Origin: Chitinibacter sp. SCUT-21
GTDB taxonomy: Bacteria; Pseudomonadota; Gammaproteobacteria; Burkholderiales; Chitinibacteraceae
Assembly: GCA_041874755.1 (NCBI GenBank)
Contig: CP102611.1
Location: 2,666,001-2,730,000 of the forward strand
Direction: 5' to 3'
DNA length: 64,000 nucleotides
Position numbers and translations under genes: made by a program. The notes beneath the pieces are model-generated. The model saw nothing but the letters and a program-made list of their open reading frames with translations, ran no database searches and was not told where the DNA came from. Of the stretch, positions 51,220 through 59,700 are shown piece by piece. Position 1 is the first letter of the stretch. Every line of letters starts with the position of its first letter.

Positions 51220-52971
51220 TCATTCGACTGTTGCGAATGTTTTGCTCAGATTGCGAGGTGTGTCAATGCTATTGCCGCGTAGTGTTGCGCTGTAATAGGC
51301 GAGTAGCTGTAGCGCAATGATAAAGGTAATGGGGGCTAAATGAGTTAATCCCCCTGGCATCCGGATTACATTGAATCGCTCCGCATTAGCGAGCAGCCCA
51401 TCCGATAAGACGAATAACTCACCCTTATTGGCGCGAATTTCCTGCAAATTGCTAAGCATACGCTCTGCATGTTGGTTCCAAGGTAGGCAGGCGATAACAG
51501 AGAGTTGCGGATTAACGAGCGTAATCGGGCCGTGTTTGAGTTCCCCTGCCGCAAAGGCGCTGGCATATTGGTAGGCAACCTCTTTAAATTTAAACGCGCC
51601 TTCAAGGGCAACGGGATACATCGCGTTGCGGCCAATGACAAACAGATGCTCTTTGGCATGTAATTCACCAGCCCAGCGGCGTAGCTCTTTGCTGTGCGCT
51701 AGGACTTGCTGCACTTTGCTGCCTATTTGCGCCATTTCATTTTGGCATTCGTGTACACGCTCAGCGCTGATGTATTGCCGCGTTTGGCCTATTTTTAATG
51801 CCAAATTGAACAAGAGTAATAATTGTGCGGTAAATGATTTGGTAGAGCTAACTGATAATTCTGCGCCGCTATGAGTAAGTAAGGTAAAGTCACTCAATTT
51901 GCTTAAAGAGCTTTGGCTGGTGTTACAGATGGCGAGGCAGTGTGGATGCCCTGCCGCTTGGGCGTGACGGACTGATTCGACGGTGTCGGCGGTTTCACCT
52001 GATTGTGATAGTGCAATCAATAGCTCTTTGTTATCTGGGTGAACATCCCGATAACGGTATTCACTGGCGATGTCGACTATGGTTTTCAATCCCGCCAAAG
52101 TTTCAAACCAATACGCTGCGGTCATCGCCGCGTGATAACTAGAGCCGCTGGCGACGAGGGTAATGCTGGTAAACCCAGCCAGTTTGGCGCTAAGTGGTGT
52201 TGGCATCCATGGTTCTGACAGGTAGTGCTGAGCAAGCGATGCTAGTAAGCTGGCCTGGCTTTCAATTTCCTCTAGCATGTGATGCGGCAGGTTTTTGTTT
52301 TGCTGTTGTTGCAGAACGAGTGTTTCGGGCGTTTGGCGATAATGGCAGCGAGCGGGTGCATGTAGGCCAAAGCGGATAATTTCGCCTGGTTGTAGTGCAT
52401 AGCTTGGATTGGCTACGTGCTGAATGAGCCGAGCATGTGTTGAGCAAATCTGGCGCAAGCCTGCTTCTAGGCCAAGATATAGCGGTTTGCCCCAGTGTAC
52501 CGCATAGCCATGTTGTAATTCTTTTAGATCCTGACAAATAAGCGCCATCTCACCCATCAGATATTTGCCCATTTGCGCAAGGGCATCGCTCAGCGGCAAG
52601 CCCTGTTGCAGTAGTGGATAGAGCAAATGCGCAAGTAGTACATTGAGTGTGCAATGCGCCTCAAGCTGATATTCACGTGCTAGCTCCTGATGATTTTGGC
52701 AGTGTCCAATGGCGCAAATGGCCAAACGATGCTGAAAAATCAGTGGTGATATTTCGCCTTGCGGGCTGCTCGCTGCCAGCGCCCAGCGCGTTGAATCTAA
52801 AAAATCCAGCGCTTGAACGGGGCTTTCGAGGACAAATTGGCGCACTTGGAAATCAGGGGCTTGCCCTGAGGCCAGAGCAATGTGGTTGTCATTTGTGCCT
52901 AATACCGAAAAGGCAGAATGCAGTGCAGGAACTACGTTTTGTGGGGCGATTAGTGCAATGAGGTCAGGCAT
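51220..52971 (-). CDS. GlmS-like sugar isomerase with inactivated glutaminase domain
   Basis: 583 residues with the full two-domain plan of glucosamine-6-phosphate synthase (GlmS, about 609). The C-terminal tandem SIS half is intact: ASGSSYHAAM (274-283), LSQSGETADT (321-330), VSSTKSF (374-380), ALEGAFKFKE (E457), ELKHGP (H480), PRNLSKTFATVE (K577), the equivalents of the E. coli isomerase Glu, His and Lys. The N-terminal half aligns with GlmS but lacks the nucleophile: CGIVGAIA is replaced by PDLIALIA after the initiator Met, and RWATHG by RWALAA. It cannot use glutamine; it may be ammonia-dependent, a deaminase, or act on another amino sugar. ATG 52971 is chosen by this alignment; no good ribosome site is seen. 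Confidence 0.82.
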   Translation of the reverse strand: MPDLIALIAPQNVVPALHSAFSVLGTNDNHIALASGQAPDFQVRQFVLESPVQALDFLDSTRWALAASSPQGEISPLIFQHRLAICAIGHCQNHQELAREYQLEAHCTLNVLLAHLLYPLLQQGLPLSDALAQMGKYLMGEMALICQDLKELQHGYAVHWGKPLYLGLEAGLRQICSTHARLIQHVANPSYALQPGEIIRFGLHAPARCHYRQTPETLVLQQQQNKNLPHHMLEEIESQASLLASLAQHYLSEPWMPTPLSAKLAGFTSITLVASGSSYHAAMTAAYWFETLAGLKTIVDIASEYRYRDVHPDNKELLIALSQSGETADTVESVRHAQAAGHPHCLAICNTSQSSLSKLSDFTLLTHSGAELSVSSTKSFTAQLLLLFNLALKIGQTRQYISAERVHECQNEMAQIGSKVQQVLAHSKELRRWAGELHAKEHLFVIGRNAMYPVALEGAFKFKEVAYQYASAFAAGELKHGPITLVNPQLSVIACLPWNQHAERMLSNLQEIRANKGELFVLSDGLLANAERFNVIRMPGGLTHLAPITFIIALQLLAYYSATLRGNSIDTPRNLSKTFATVE

Positions 52972-53010
52972 GGGCTGAAGTCCGGTAGCGAGAAAGTGCT
53001 TACCGTTCAT

Positions 53011-53052
53011 CTTAGGCCATTTCAATTTTGCTTGACGCTGAAATGGCCTAAG
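53011..53052. promoter_or_regulatory. Long hairpin between phr and the GlmS-like gene
   Basis: CTTAGGCCATTTCA (53011-53024) and TGAAATGGCCTAAG (53039-53052) are perfect 14-bp arms around a 14-nt loop, 39 nt upstream of the GlmS-like start and 17 nt after the phr stop. No T-run follows on the minus strand. It could be a terminator remnant, an operator, or a leader hairpin. Confidence 0.6.
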
Positions 53053-53068
53053 TCCATCAAATTACAAC

Positions 53069-54514
53069 TTATTTTTTGACCGCAGCAAATAAGGCTAGCG
53101 CAGCCTCACGTTGTTCTGCGTGATTCACAATCGGTGGGAAGTAATCCGTTTCTTGCAGGAAATTCGCCGATCTGCGCGTACTGGCTTTGGCTTCCCACGG
53201 AGCGTGGATTGCCTCATTGGGTAAGTCAGCCAACTCGGGGCAATAGCGACGGATAAATTTGCCTTGCGGGTCGAACTTCTCCGATTGCGACACCGGGTTA
53301 AAAATGCGGAAGTAGGGTTGCGCATCGCAGCCGGTTGACGCCGCCCATTGCCAGCCGCCGTTGTTCGCCGCCAAGTCAAAATCGAGCAAATGCTCAGCGA
53401 AAAATTTTTCGCCCCAGCGCCAATCGATCAGCAGGTCTTTCACCAAGAAGCTCGCAGTCACCATGCGTAGGCGATTGTGCATATAGCCCGTTTGCGTCAA
53501 CTGGCGCATTGCCGCGTCAACCAGTGGATAGCCCGTTTCGCCGCGGCACCACGCGTCGAATAATTCGAGGTGATTCGGGAAGGGCAAATTGTCGTATTCG
53601 GGTTTGAATGTGTGTTCAACCACATCGGGTCTGTGCCACAAAATTTGCTGATAAAACTCGCGCCAGATCAGCTCAGATAGCCACGTTTCAGCACCCGCAC
53701 CACCGTGATTAAACGCATAACTCACTAGCTCACGAATCGACACCGTGCCAAAACGCAAATGCGCCGATAAATACGACACGCCTTTTACGGCGGGGAAATC
53801 GCGCGCTTCTTTGTAATCGTCGATGCGGTTTTTAAAGTCTTCGAATAATTTCTCGCCACCACTCATGCCGAGCGGTATTTTCAGCTCGGCCAAATTGGTT
53901 TTGGCAAAGCCCAGCTCTTTGAGTGATGGGAAATACTGCGCCTTCATCGGTAGCAGCTTGTGAATAAATTTATTCACCGCCCACGATTTCATCGCCTTCG
54001 GATTGAGTTTATTCAACCACGCGCGCTTGTACGGCGAGAATACGCTGTACATCGTGCCCGATTGCGTCAGCACTTCGTCTTGCTCAAAAATCACTTGATC
54101 TTTATAGGTATTGAAGTAGCGGCCTTGTATTTTGAGTGCTTCAGCCACATACCCATCACGCTTGATGGCTGCTGGTTCGTAATCGCGGTTGCAATACACG
54201 GCTGACGCATTGTATTGCTCGGCCAGTGCCAGAATTTCAACGAGCGGGTCGCCATGACGAATGACGATGTCGCTATTGTATTGGCGCAGCGCAGTTTTAA
54301 TGTCTTTCAGCGCTTCCCAAATAAATTCAACGCGGCGATCTTGCTTGGGCAGCCCCGCCAAAATCGTCGTATCAAACACAAAAGCCAGCACCACCTGATC
54401 GGCATTTTTTAGCGCGGTATACAGCGCAGCGTTATCAAAGATGCGCAAATCACGGCGTAGCCAAACGATGGCGGTGGTTTTGGTGGCGCTTGAATCGCTC
54501 GCAGTCGTGCTCAT
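53069..54514 (-). CDS. phr: Deoxyribodipyrimidine photolyase (class I CPD)
   Basis: Light-driven repair of cyclobutane pyrimidine dimers. 481 residues from ATG 54514, giving AIVWLRRDLRIFDNAALYTAL near the N-terminus; the longer open frame would cross the promoter of the opposite operon. Antenna-binding alpha/beta domain first, then the helical FAD domain: LSAHLRFGTVSIREL, WLSELIWREFYQQI, MHNRLRMVTASFLVKDLLIDWRWGE, and NNGGWQWAASTGCDAQPYFRIFNP. All FAD-region signatures look intact. It diverges from the GntR operon. Confidence 0.95.
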   Translation of the reverse strand: MSTTASDSSATKTTAIVWLRRDLRIFDNAALYTALKNADQVVLAFVFDTTILAGLPKQDRRVEFIWEALKDIKTALRQYNSDIVIRHGDPLVEILALAEQYNASAVYCNRDYEPAAIKRDGYVAEALKIQGRYFNTYKDQVIFEQDEVLTQSGTMYSVFSPYKRAWLNKLNPKAMKSWAVNKFIHKLLPMKAQYFPSLKELGFAKTNLAELKIPLGMSGGEKLFEDFKNRIDDYKEARDFPAVKGVSYLSAHLRFGTVSIRELVSYAFNHGGAGAETWLSELIWREFYQQILWHRPDVVEHTFKPEYDNLPFPNHLELFDAWCRGETGYPLVDAAMRQLTQTGYMHNRLRMVTASFLVKDLLIDWRWGEKFFAEHLLDFDLAANNGGWQWAASTGCDAQPYFRIFNPVSQSEKFDPQGKFIRRYCPELADLPNEAIHAPWEAKASTRRSANFLQETDYFPPIVNHAEQREAALALFAAVKK

Positions 54515-54615
54515 GGTGATCTCTTCTTTACTCACAATACTCAATGGTAGTGCATTGTACGCGAATGCCAGCCTTGCTTTATGCTGCCTTGCGATATGCC
54601 ATGGCGATAAATGGC

Positions 54616-54645
54616 TTGACTGTATATGTGTATTAATAAAATAAT
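54616..54645 (+). promoter_or_regulatory. Promoter of the GntR-ABC operon
   Basis: TTGACT (54616-54621), 18-bp spacer, AATAAT (54640-54645). It lies almost wholly inside the palindromic operator, so bound repressor would block polymerase. Confidence 0.65.
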
Positions 54646-54658
54646 ACACATATACAGT
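54619..54658. promoter_or_regulatory. Palindromic operator (likely YtrA-type GntR site)
   Basis: Perfect 17-bp arms: ACTGTATATGTGTATTA (54619-54635) and TAATACACATATACAGT (54642-54658), with a 6-bp spacer ATAAAA. It overlaps the promoter and ends 14 nt before the regulator start, indicating autoregulation. Confidence 0.82.
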
Positions 54659-54672
54659 TGCGGAGCACAGCG

Positions 54673-55047
54673 ATGTTCGTGCTAAACCCCCATTTACCGA
54701 CGCCAATTTATCGGCAAATCCAAGATCAGGTGCGACGCCTGATCGCTGGTGGCCAGCTTGCGCCCGGCGATGCGCTGCCATCGGTACGCGAAATCGCCGA
54801 ATCGCAAGCGGTGAATCCGATGACGATATCCAAAGCCTATAGCCTGCTTGAAGCCGAAGGGCTGCTGGTGCGCCAGCGTGGCAAGCCGATGACCGTCGCA
54901 GCGCCATCCGAGCGCAGCGTTAGCCCGCAGCAGCAGCTCGCGCCGCTGCTCAACGATTTAATTATCGCCGCCCGCCAGCTCGGGCTTTCCGATTCAGACC
55001 TGCAAGCCGCGCTCAATGCCGCGCTGCAAAAACCAGATCAGGAGTAA
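54673..55047 (+). CDS. GntR-family regulator, YtrA subfamily
   Basis: 124 residues from ATG 54673 with GGAG seven bases upstream; an earlier TTG at 54658 lies in the operator. The winged helix-turn-helix is clear: PIYRQIQDQVRRLIAGGQLAPGDALPSVREIAESQAVNPMTISKAYSLLEAEGLL. Only a short helical C-terminal tail follows, which defines the YtrA subfamily, usually repressors of linked ABC exporters. It is followed by exactly such genes, and AGGAG for the next gene overlaps its stop. Confidence 0.92.
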   Translation: MFVLNPHLPTPIYRQIQDQVRRLIAGGQLAPGDALPSVREIAESQAVNPMTISKAYSLLEAEGLLVRQRGKPMTVAAPSERSVSPQQQLAPLLNDLIIAARQLGLSDSDLQAALNAALQKPDQE

Positions 55048-55050
55048 AAC

Positions 55051-55932
55051 ATGAGTGTTAGCGATTCATTTCTAGTCGCCCGTGATGTCGAGCTGGGCAC
55101 TGTGCATTGCAAAGGCCAAAGCTTCGCCATCGAGCCGGGGCAGGTGATTGGTTTGGTCGGTAAAAATGGCGCGGGCAAAACGACTTTGCTCGATGGTTTA
55201 CTCGGCTACACCTTTTTGGCAAGCGGTGAGGTCAAGGTGTTTGGCCACACCCCCACCGATCTGCCGCCAGAGGTGTGCAGCCAAATTGGTTTTGTCGCCC
55301 AAGTCGACGATTTAATGCCGTGGCTCACCGGTGGTGAAATGCTGGCGGCGACCAAGCTGTTTCATACGAACTGGAACGCCGAGTTGGTCGAGCGCCTCGT
55401 TAAAAATTGGCAAGTGCCAACGTGGCAAAAAATCAGCGAGATGTCGGTGGGCGAGCGGCAAAAGCTCGCGCTGATTGCCGCGATGGCGCACGAGCCGAAA
55501 TTACTGGTACTCGACGAGCCCGCCGCCAGCCTTGATCCGGTCGCGCGCCGCGCATTAATCGAAGAAATCATCGCCATTGTCGCCGACGGCGAGCGCTCGG
55601 TGCTGCTATCTAGCCATATTTTCAGCGACATCGAGCGCGTTGCTAGCCATGTGTGGCTACTGGAAAACGGCCGTTTCAGCTATCGCGGTGAATTGGATGA
55701 TTTAAAAGAATCCATCGTGCGCCTGCATTTAACTCGCCCTCTCAATATTACCGGCTCACTCGCGGTTACGACCAGCCGCGTTGTGCGTACACACCTGAGC
55801 GCCGAGCGTGAAACATGGATTATCCGCGGCTGGAACGATGCGCTCGCAGCCGAATGCGCCGCTGCGATCACTTCTCCGTATCAAGTTGAATCCTTGGGTT
55901 TGGAAGACGCTTTTGTGGAGATTTCACAATGA
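55051..55932 (+). CDS. ABC exporter ATP-binding protein
   Basis: 293 residues. Walker A GLVGKNGAGKTTLLDGLLG, Q-loop IGFVAQVDDLMPWLTG, signature EMSVGERQKLALIAAMA, Walker B LLVLDEPAASLDP, H-loop LLSSHIFSDIERV. The C-terminal 80 residues form an extra domain as in drug- or peptide-type exporters of the YtrB/CcmA group. It overlaps the membrane protein gene by 4 nt. Substrate unknown; peptide antibiotics or envelope stress are typical for YtrA-controlled systems. Confidence 0.9.
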   Translation: MSVSDSFLVARDVELGTVHCKGQSFAIEPGQVIGLVGKNGAGKTTLLDGLLGYTFLASGEVKVFGHTPTDLPPEVCSQIGFVAQVDDLMPWLTGGEMLAATKLFHTNWNAELVERLVKNWQVPTWQKISEMSVGERQKLALIAAMAHEPKLLVLDEPAASLDPVARRALIEEIIAIVADGERSVLLSSHIFSDIERVASHVWLLENGRFSYRGELDDLKESIVRLHLTRPLNITGSLAVTTSRVVRTHLSAERETWIIRGWNDALAAECAAAITSPYQVESLGLEDAFVEISQ

Positions 55933-57287
55933 GTTTGGTGCTTGATGTGTTTACTCAATGGCGAGACCCTGCGATCCGGACGCAGCGGGACTGGCTATTT
56001 ACTTTATTCTGGGGGCGCACTAGCAATCAGCGCATGATTTGGCCTTTGGCTTATATGCTATTGCTGTGTTGGATGTGGATTTTCCCAGTTAATTTTGTAC
56101 TGGCGATGTATTTGCCATTGGCTTTTCTCGCATTTGCTCCAAGCATGAATACCGCAATGCTGCTGTGTGCTCTGGAGCGCTGGCGAGTACGCAAACCATA
56201 TTGCGCAGTGATGATTGCTCAGGCTTTGCTGCTCAATGGTTTGGTATGGGGCTTGATCGGTTTGATGTTCTGGTATCGCACATCCAGCCCAACGGTATTA
56301 CTGGTCATGGGGTTTGCATGGTTGCTCGGGCAATTCATGGCATTTGCTATGCCTCAAGCTTTTGCTAAACGTAGTTTTACGCCAGTACAAGGCCAAACTT
56401 GGCAGGTGCAACTGGTGTTTACAGTTATGTTTATTCCGCTGTTGGGCTTAACTCTAGCTCCGCAGTATGAGTTTTGGATCGGGGTAGCTTTGTTGCTTTG
56501 TTCTATGGGTTTGATCGTCGCTCTGTTGGTGCATATACAGCGCTTTGGACAACCACGTTCAATTCAGGGTATCCATATGAGCAAGGATACTAAGCGCACC
56601 ATTTCGCCTGTGAAATCGCCGTTGTTGTTCAGAGTTGAAATGAATTTGGGCTTTGCTTTGGACGCCAAAGGCTGGAGAAAATTGTTTAATAGCTTAATTT
56701 TGACGCCTTACGGCATGATTTTGGCGTATCAACATTTCTTGCCAATTCAGGGGGTAAATCAATGGGGGGCAGGGGCTATTTTTGCCATGCAAATGGGGGC
56801 ATGTCTGGTGTATTTTTCAGGGCGCCGCCAATGGTCGAATGCATGGTTAAGGCGCAGCAATAGTCGCAGCCAACTTTGGTTGCAGGATGAGCAGCTTTTT
56901 CTTGCCGGCCTTGTTCTGATTGCCGGATTAAATTGTGGATTATTGCTGCTGTTGGGGATGGATGGCCTCACGCAAATCGTTAACGCCGCACTATTATTTG
57001 TCGTTGGTATGTCTTTGCTGCGCTATGTGGTGCAGAGCTTCCCTTTGTTGAATTTGTATGGGCTAAATGCCAATGGGCGCAGCGATATGCAAGGTGTTGG
57101 CTTAGCTTTTATTTTACTAATGCCTATTTGGATGGTTGTCGCTTGGATTTGGGGGAAGGGCGTGCAAGATCAAATTGAGATAATGATCTTCTGCTTGGCT
57201 ACGCCGATTCCATTCTTTGCGTATTTTTCGTATCGCTATGCGCTGAAAATTGATTTGGGGGCGATGCGTCGAGCAAAGCTGAATTAA
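55929..57287 (+). CDS. ABC exporter membrane subunit (unrecognised family)
   Basis: 452 residues with about ten hydrophobic spans (for example YMLLLCWMWIFPVNFVLAMYLPLAFLAFA and GMILAYQHFL), and no conserved motif I can name. Translational overlap (ATGA) with the ATPase gene makes it the transporter's permease by context. It has Trp-rich membrane segments and no signal peptide. The sequence is unlike common ABC-2 permeases, so the transporter could be a little-described type. Confidence 0.75.
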   Translation: MSLVLDVFTQWRDPAIRTQRDWLFTLFWGRTSNQRMIWPLAYMLLLCWMWIFPVNFVLAMYLPLAFLAFAPSMNTAMLLCALERWRVRKPYCAVMIAQALLLNGLVWGLIGLMFWYRTSSPTVLLVMGFAWLLGQFMAFAMPQAFAKRSFTPVQGQTWQVQLVFTVMFIPLLGLTLAPQYEFWIGVALLLCSMGLIVALLVHIQRFGQPRSIQGIHMSKDTKRTISPVKSPLLFRVEMNLGFALDAKGWRKLFNSLILTPYGMILAYQHFLPIQGVNQWGAGAIFAMQMGACLVYFSGRRQWSNAWLRRSNSRSQLWLQDEQLFLAGLVLIAGLNCGLLLLLGMDGLTQIVNAALLFVVGMSLLRYVVQSFPLLNLYGLNANGRSDMQGVGLAFILLMPIWMVVAWIWGKGVQDQIEIMIFCLATPIPFFAYFSYRYALKIDLGAMRRAKLN

Positions 57288-57291
57288 CTTG

Positions 57292-57344
57292 ATGGGTATA
57301 TGCCATTGGGTGTTATCCATATTGGGTTATGAAGATATACCCAT
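57292..57344. repeat. Dispersed palindromic element, copy E (divergent)
   Basis: ATGGGTATAT (57292-57301) and ATATACCCAT (57335-57344) form a perfect 10-bp inverted repeat just after the ABC membrane-subunit stop. Same GGGTAT ends and size as the other elements, but a different core. It could also serve as a terminator. Confidence 0.5.
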
Positions 57345-57429
57345 GACTTAATCTGAGGCTTTGCGCCAACGCTGTTTGTGCTGCGTGTTGGCGCAGCGAC
57401 TTTGCAAAAGCTATGCGATAATCACGGCT

Positions 57430-58002
57430 ATGGAAAATACCGCTGAAATGAATCTCGCGCGTCACTTTCTGGTGGCGATGCCTAATCTGACCGACCCGAT
57501 TTTTGCGCGTTCGCTGATTTTGATTTGCGAGCACACCGCGGCTGGGGCGATGGGGGTGATTTTGAATCGCCCGCTGGGTATGAATGTGCAAACGCTGTTC
57601 GAGCAAATCGAGCTGGAATTGCATCGCCCTGACGTCGCCGATTTACCAGTGCATTTTGGCGGGCCGGTGCAAACCGATCGCGGTTTTATTTTGCACTCGC
57701 CGCTCGGTAGTTGGCAGGCATCGCTGGCGGTGACCGATGTATTGGGCTTGACCACGTCGCGCGATATTCTAAACGCCGTTGGCGAAGGCGCGGGCCCTGA
57801 GCAGATGTTTGTTGCGCTGGGTTTTGCCGGCTGGGAAGCGGGGCAGTTGGAAAAAGAAATCGCCGAAAATTCTTGGCTGACGGTGCCGATGGAAGATATG
57901 AAAATCCTGTTTGAAGTGCCGTCGGATGAGCGATATGAGGCGGCGCTGGCACTGCTGGGGATTGATGTGGCGATGTTATCTAAAGACGCAGGCCACGCAT
58001 GA
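57430..58002 (+). CDS. yqgE: YqgE/AlgH family protein
   Basis: 190 residues from ATG 57430; a longer frame to 57361 lacks support. Family pattern: NLARHFLVAMPNLTDPIFARSLILICEHTAAGAMGVILNRPLG near the start and VHFGGPVQTDRGFILH in the middle. The biochemical role is not established. Placement before ruvX is conserved across proteobacteria. Its stop overlaps the first bases of a large inverted repeat. Confidence 0.93.
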   Translation: MENTAEMNLARHFLVAMPNLTDPIFARSLILICEHTAAGAMGVILNRPLGMNVQTLFEQIELELHRPDVADLPVHFGGPVQTDRGFILHSPLGSWQASLAVTDVLGLTTSRDILNAVGEGAGPEQMFVALGFAGWEAGQLEKEIAENSWLTVPMEDMKILFEVPSDERYEAALALLGIDVAMLSKDAGHA

Positions 58003-58143
58003 AATTGGCGCGCTTTGCTACTGCGCCAGCGCTAGACTTTGTCGTGCGCTGCTCGACCTCCTCATGGACATTAGTCCATTGCGGGCTCTGCGCTGCTACT
58101 TCGCGTCTAGCACTGGCTCGCTACGCAAATCGCCTCCAATTTC
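58001..58143. repeat. 143-bp imperfect palindrome between yqgE and ruvX
   Basis: The ends GAAATTGG (58001-58008) and CCAATTTC (58136-58143) are exact complements, the centre is ATGGAC-ATTA-GTCCAT (58064-58079), and the arms share further matches such as CTAGAC / GTCTAG. It separates two genes normally packed together and looks like an inserted non-autonomous palindromic repeat. Open frames through it are shadows. Confidence 0.7.
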
Positions 58144-58165
58144 TATACCTTCAGGCATCGTACGC

Positions 58166-58591
58166 ATGAGCACAATACTGGGTTTTGATTTTGGCGAGGT
58201 GCGCATCGGCGTGTCTATGGGCTCGACCGAATTGGGGATTGCGCATCCGCTCGAAACGATTGCGTTTGAAGAGAACGATAAAAAGTTCGCGCGCATCGAG
58301 GCCTTAATTAAGGAATGGCAGCCCAGCGCGCTGGTCGTTGGTCTGCCCGCGCATTTGAATGGCGAAGAACATGAAATGAGCCGCCTAGCGCGTAAATTTG
58401 CCAACCGCCTGAAGGGGCGGTTTGGTTTGGCGGTGAGCTTGGTCGACGAGCGCTTATCCAGCGCCGGTGCGACTCAGGCTTTGAATGAAATTGGCTTGCG
58501 CGGTCGCAAGCAAAAACCAGCGCTCGATCAAGTGGCGGCGATGCAGATTTTGCAATCGTACTTTGATGGCGTTGGGGTAATCACTGAATAA
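58166..58591 (+). CDS. ruvX: Putative Holliday junction resolvase RuvX/YqgF
   Basis: RNase H-fold nuclease linked to Holliday junction and rRNA processing. 141 residues from ATG 58166, the normal length; a longer frame would read through the palindrome. Motifs: ILGFDFGEVRIGVSMG (catalytic Asp), ALVVGLPAHLNGEEHEMS, SLVDERLSSAGATQAL (catalytic Glu) and PALDQVAAMQILQSYFD. Confidence 0.94.
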   Translation: MSTILGFDFGEVRIGVSMGSTELGIAHPLETIAFEENDKKFARIEALIKEWQPSALVVGLPAHLNGEEHEMSRLARKFANRLKGRFGLAVSLVDERLSSAGATQALNEIGLRGRKQKPALDQVAAMQILQSYFDGVGVITE

Positions 58592-58592
58592 A

Positions 58593-58641
58593 GGGTATTG
58601 CGCTGTAGGCTAATTCAGATTTGTGCTGCAGGGTGATACTG
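58593..58641. repeat. Dispersed palindromic element, copy C
   Basis: Starts GGGTATTGCGCTGTAGGC (58593-58610) and ends in GATACTG; GTAT/ATAC close an imperfect hairpin. 58595-58623 matches 3850-3878 at 26 of 29 positions. It lies in the ruvX-pyrB gap, 2 nt after the ruvX stop. Confidence 0.72.
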
Positions 58642-58726
58642 GTAGGGAGTAATCAAGGCGACTTGATTGTTCCAAATGAATTTTGATCGTTTTGATCGCC
58701 GTGAAGTACTTTGCCGCGAGGATGCT

Positions 58727-59689
58727 ATGTATAACCCGCAATTAAATGCCCAAGGTGAGTTGATTCACCTGTTGACGACCGAAGGCCTGCCGCGCCGAAT
58801 TTTGCACCAGATTTTAGATAAAGCCGCTGAATTTGTTTCGGGCGGCGAGTTGGTGAATCAAAAATTTGCCGATCTGGCAGGTACGTCGGTGTTCAACCTG
58901 TTTTTTGAAAACTCAACGCGCACGCGTACGACGTTTGAAATCGCGGCTAAGCGTTTGTCGGCTGATGTGTCGAGCTTGAATATTCAAGCGTCCAGCACTG
59001 CCAAGGGCGAAACGCTGCTCGACACGGTACACAATCTGGAAGCGATGGGCGCGAACTTGTTCGTCGTGCGTCATTCGGAATCAGGCGCGGCGCATTTGAT
59101 CGCCAAGCACGTGAAGCCGGGCGTTGCGGTGGTGAATGCTGGTGACGGCCGCCACGCGCATCCGACGCAAGCGATGCTCGATATGTTCACGATTCGCCAT
59201 TACAAAGGCGATTTCACCAATCTGCGCGTCGCCATCGTCGGCGACGTGTTGCACAGCCGCGTGGCGCGCTCGCAAATTCACGCGCTGTCGACTTTGGGTT
59301 GCCCTGATATTCGCGTGATCGCACCAAAAACTTTGCTGCCAACGGGCGTCGAGAATCTGGGCGTGCATGTGTACCACGATATGGCAGAAGGCCTAAAAGA
59401 CGTGGATGTCGTTGCGATGTTGCGCTTGCAAAACGAGCGCATGGCCGGCGCTTACCTGCCAAGTACGCAAGAATTCTTTAAATACTACGGCCTGACGCCA
59501 GAAAAACTCGCGCTGGCTAAGCCCGACGCGATTGTGATGCACCCAGGCCCGATGAATCGTGGCGTTGAAATTGATTCTGCGGTGGCCGATGGCGATCAGG
59601 CGGTGATCTTGCCGCAGGTGACTTTTGGTATCGCGGTCCGCATGGCGGTATTGAGCATTGTTGCTGCCAATCAGAAAGGCTTGCTCTAA
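58727..59689 (+). CDS. pyrB: Aspartate carbamoyltransferase catalytic subunit
   Basis: Second step of de novo pyrimidine synthesis. 320 residues from ATG 58727, which matches the beta-proteobacterial start ([19 protein letters not shown]); AGGA lies upstream. Carbamoyl-phosphate site [24 protein letters not shown] loop; [26 protein letters not shown] near the end. It is followed 11 nt later by the non-catalytic dihydroorotase, its usual partner in this enzyme class. No pyrR gene lies upstream. Confidence 0.96.
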   Translation: MYNPQLNAQGELIHLLTTEGLPRRILHQILDKAAEFVSGGELVNQKFADLAGTSVFNLFFENSTRTRTTFEIAAKRLSADVSSLNIQASSTAKGETLLDTVHNLEAMGANLFVVRHSESGAAHLIAKHVKPGVAVVNAGDGRHAHPTQAMLDMFTIRHYKGDFTNLRVAIVGDVLHSRVARSQIHALSTLGCPDIRVIAPKTLLPTGVENLGVHVYHDMAEGLKDVDVVAMLRLQNERMAGAYLPSTQEFFKYYGLTPEKLALAKPDAIVMHPGPMNRGVEIDSAVADGDQAVILPQVTFGIAVRMAVLSIVAANQKGLL

Positions 59690-59700
59690 GGAAACCAGAC

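Noticed and set aside
54515..54907. N-terminal extension of the photolyase
   Set aside because: It crosses the promoter, operator and coding region of the opposite GntR operon and lacks photolyase similarity.
57911..58165. N-terminal extension of ruvX overlapping yqgE
   Set aside because: It reads through the palindromic element; the conserved RuvX start is at 58166.
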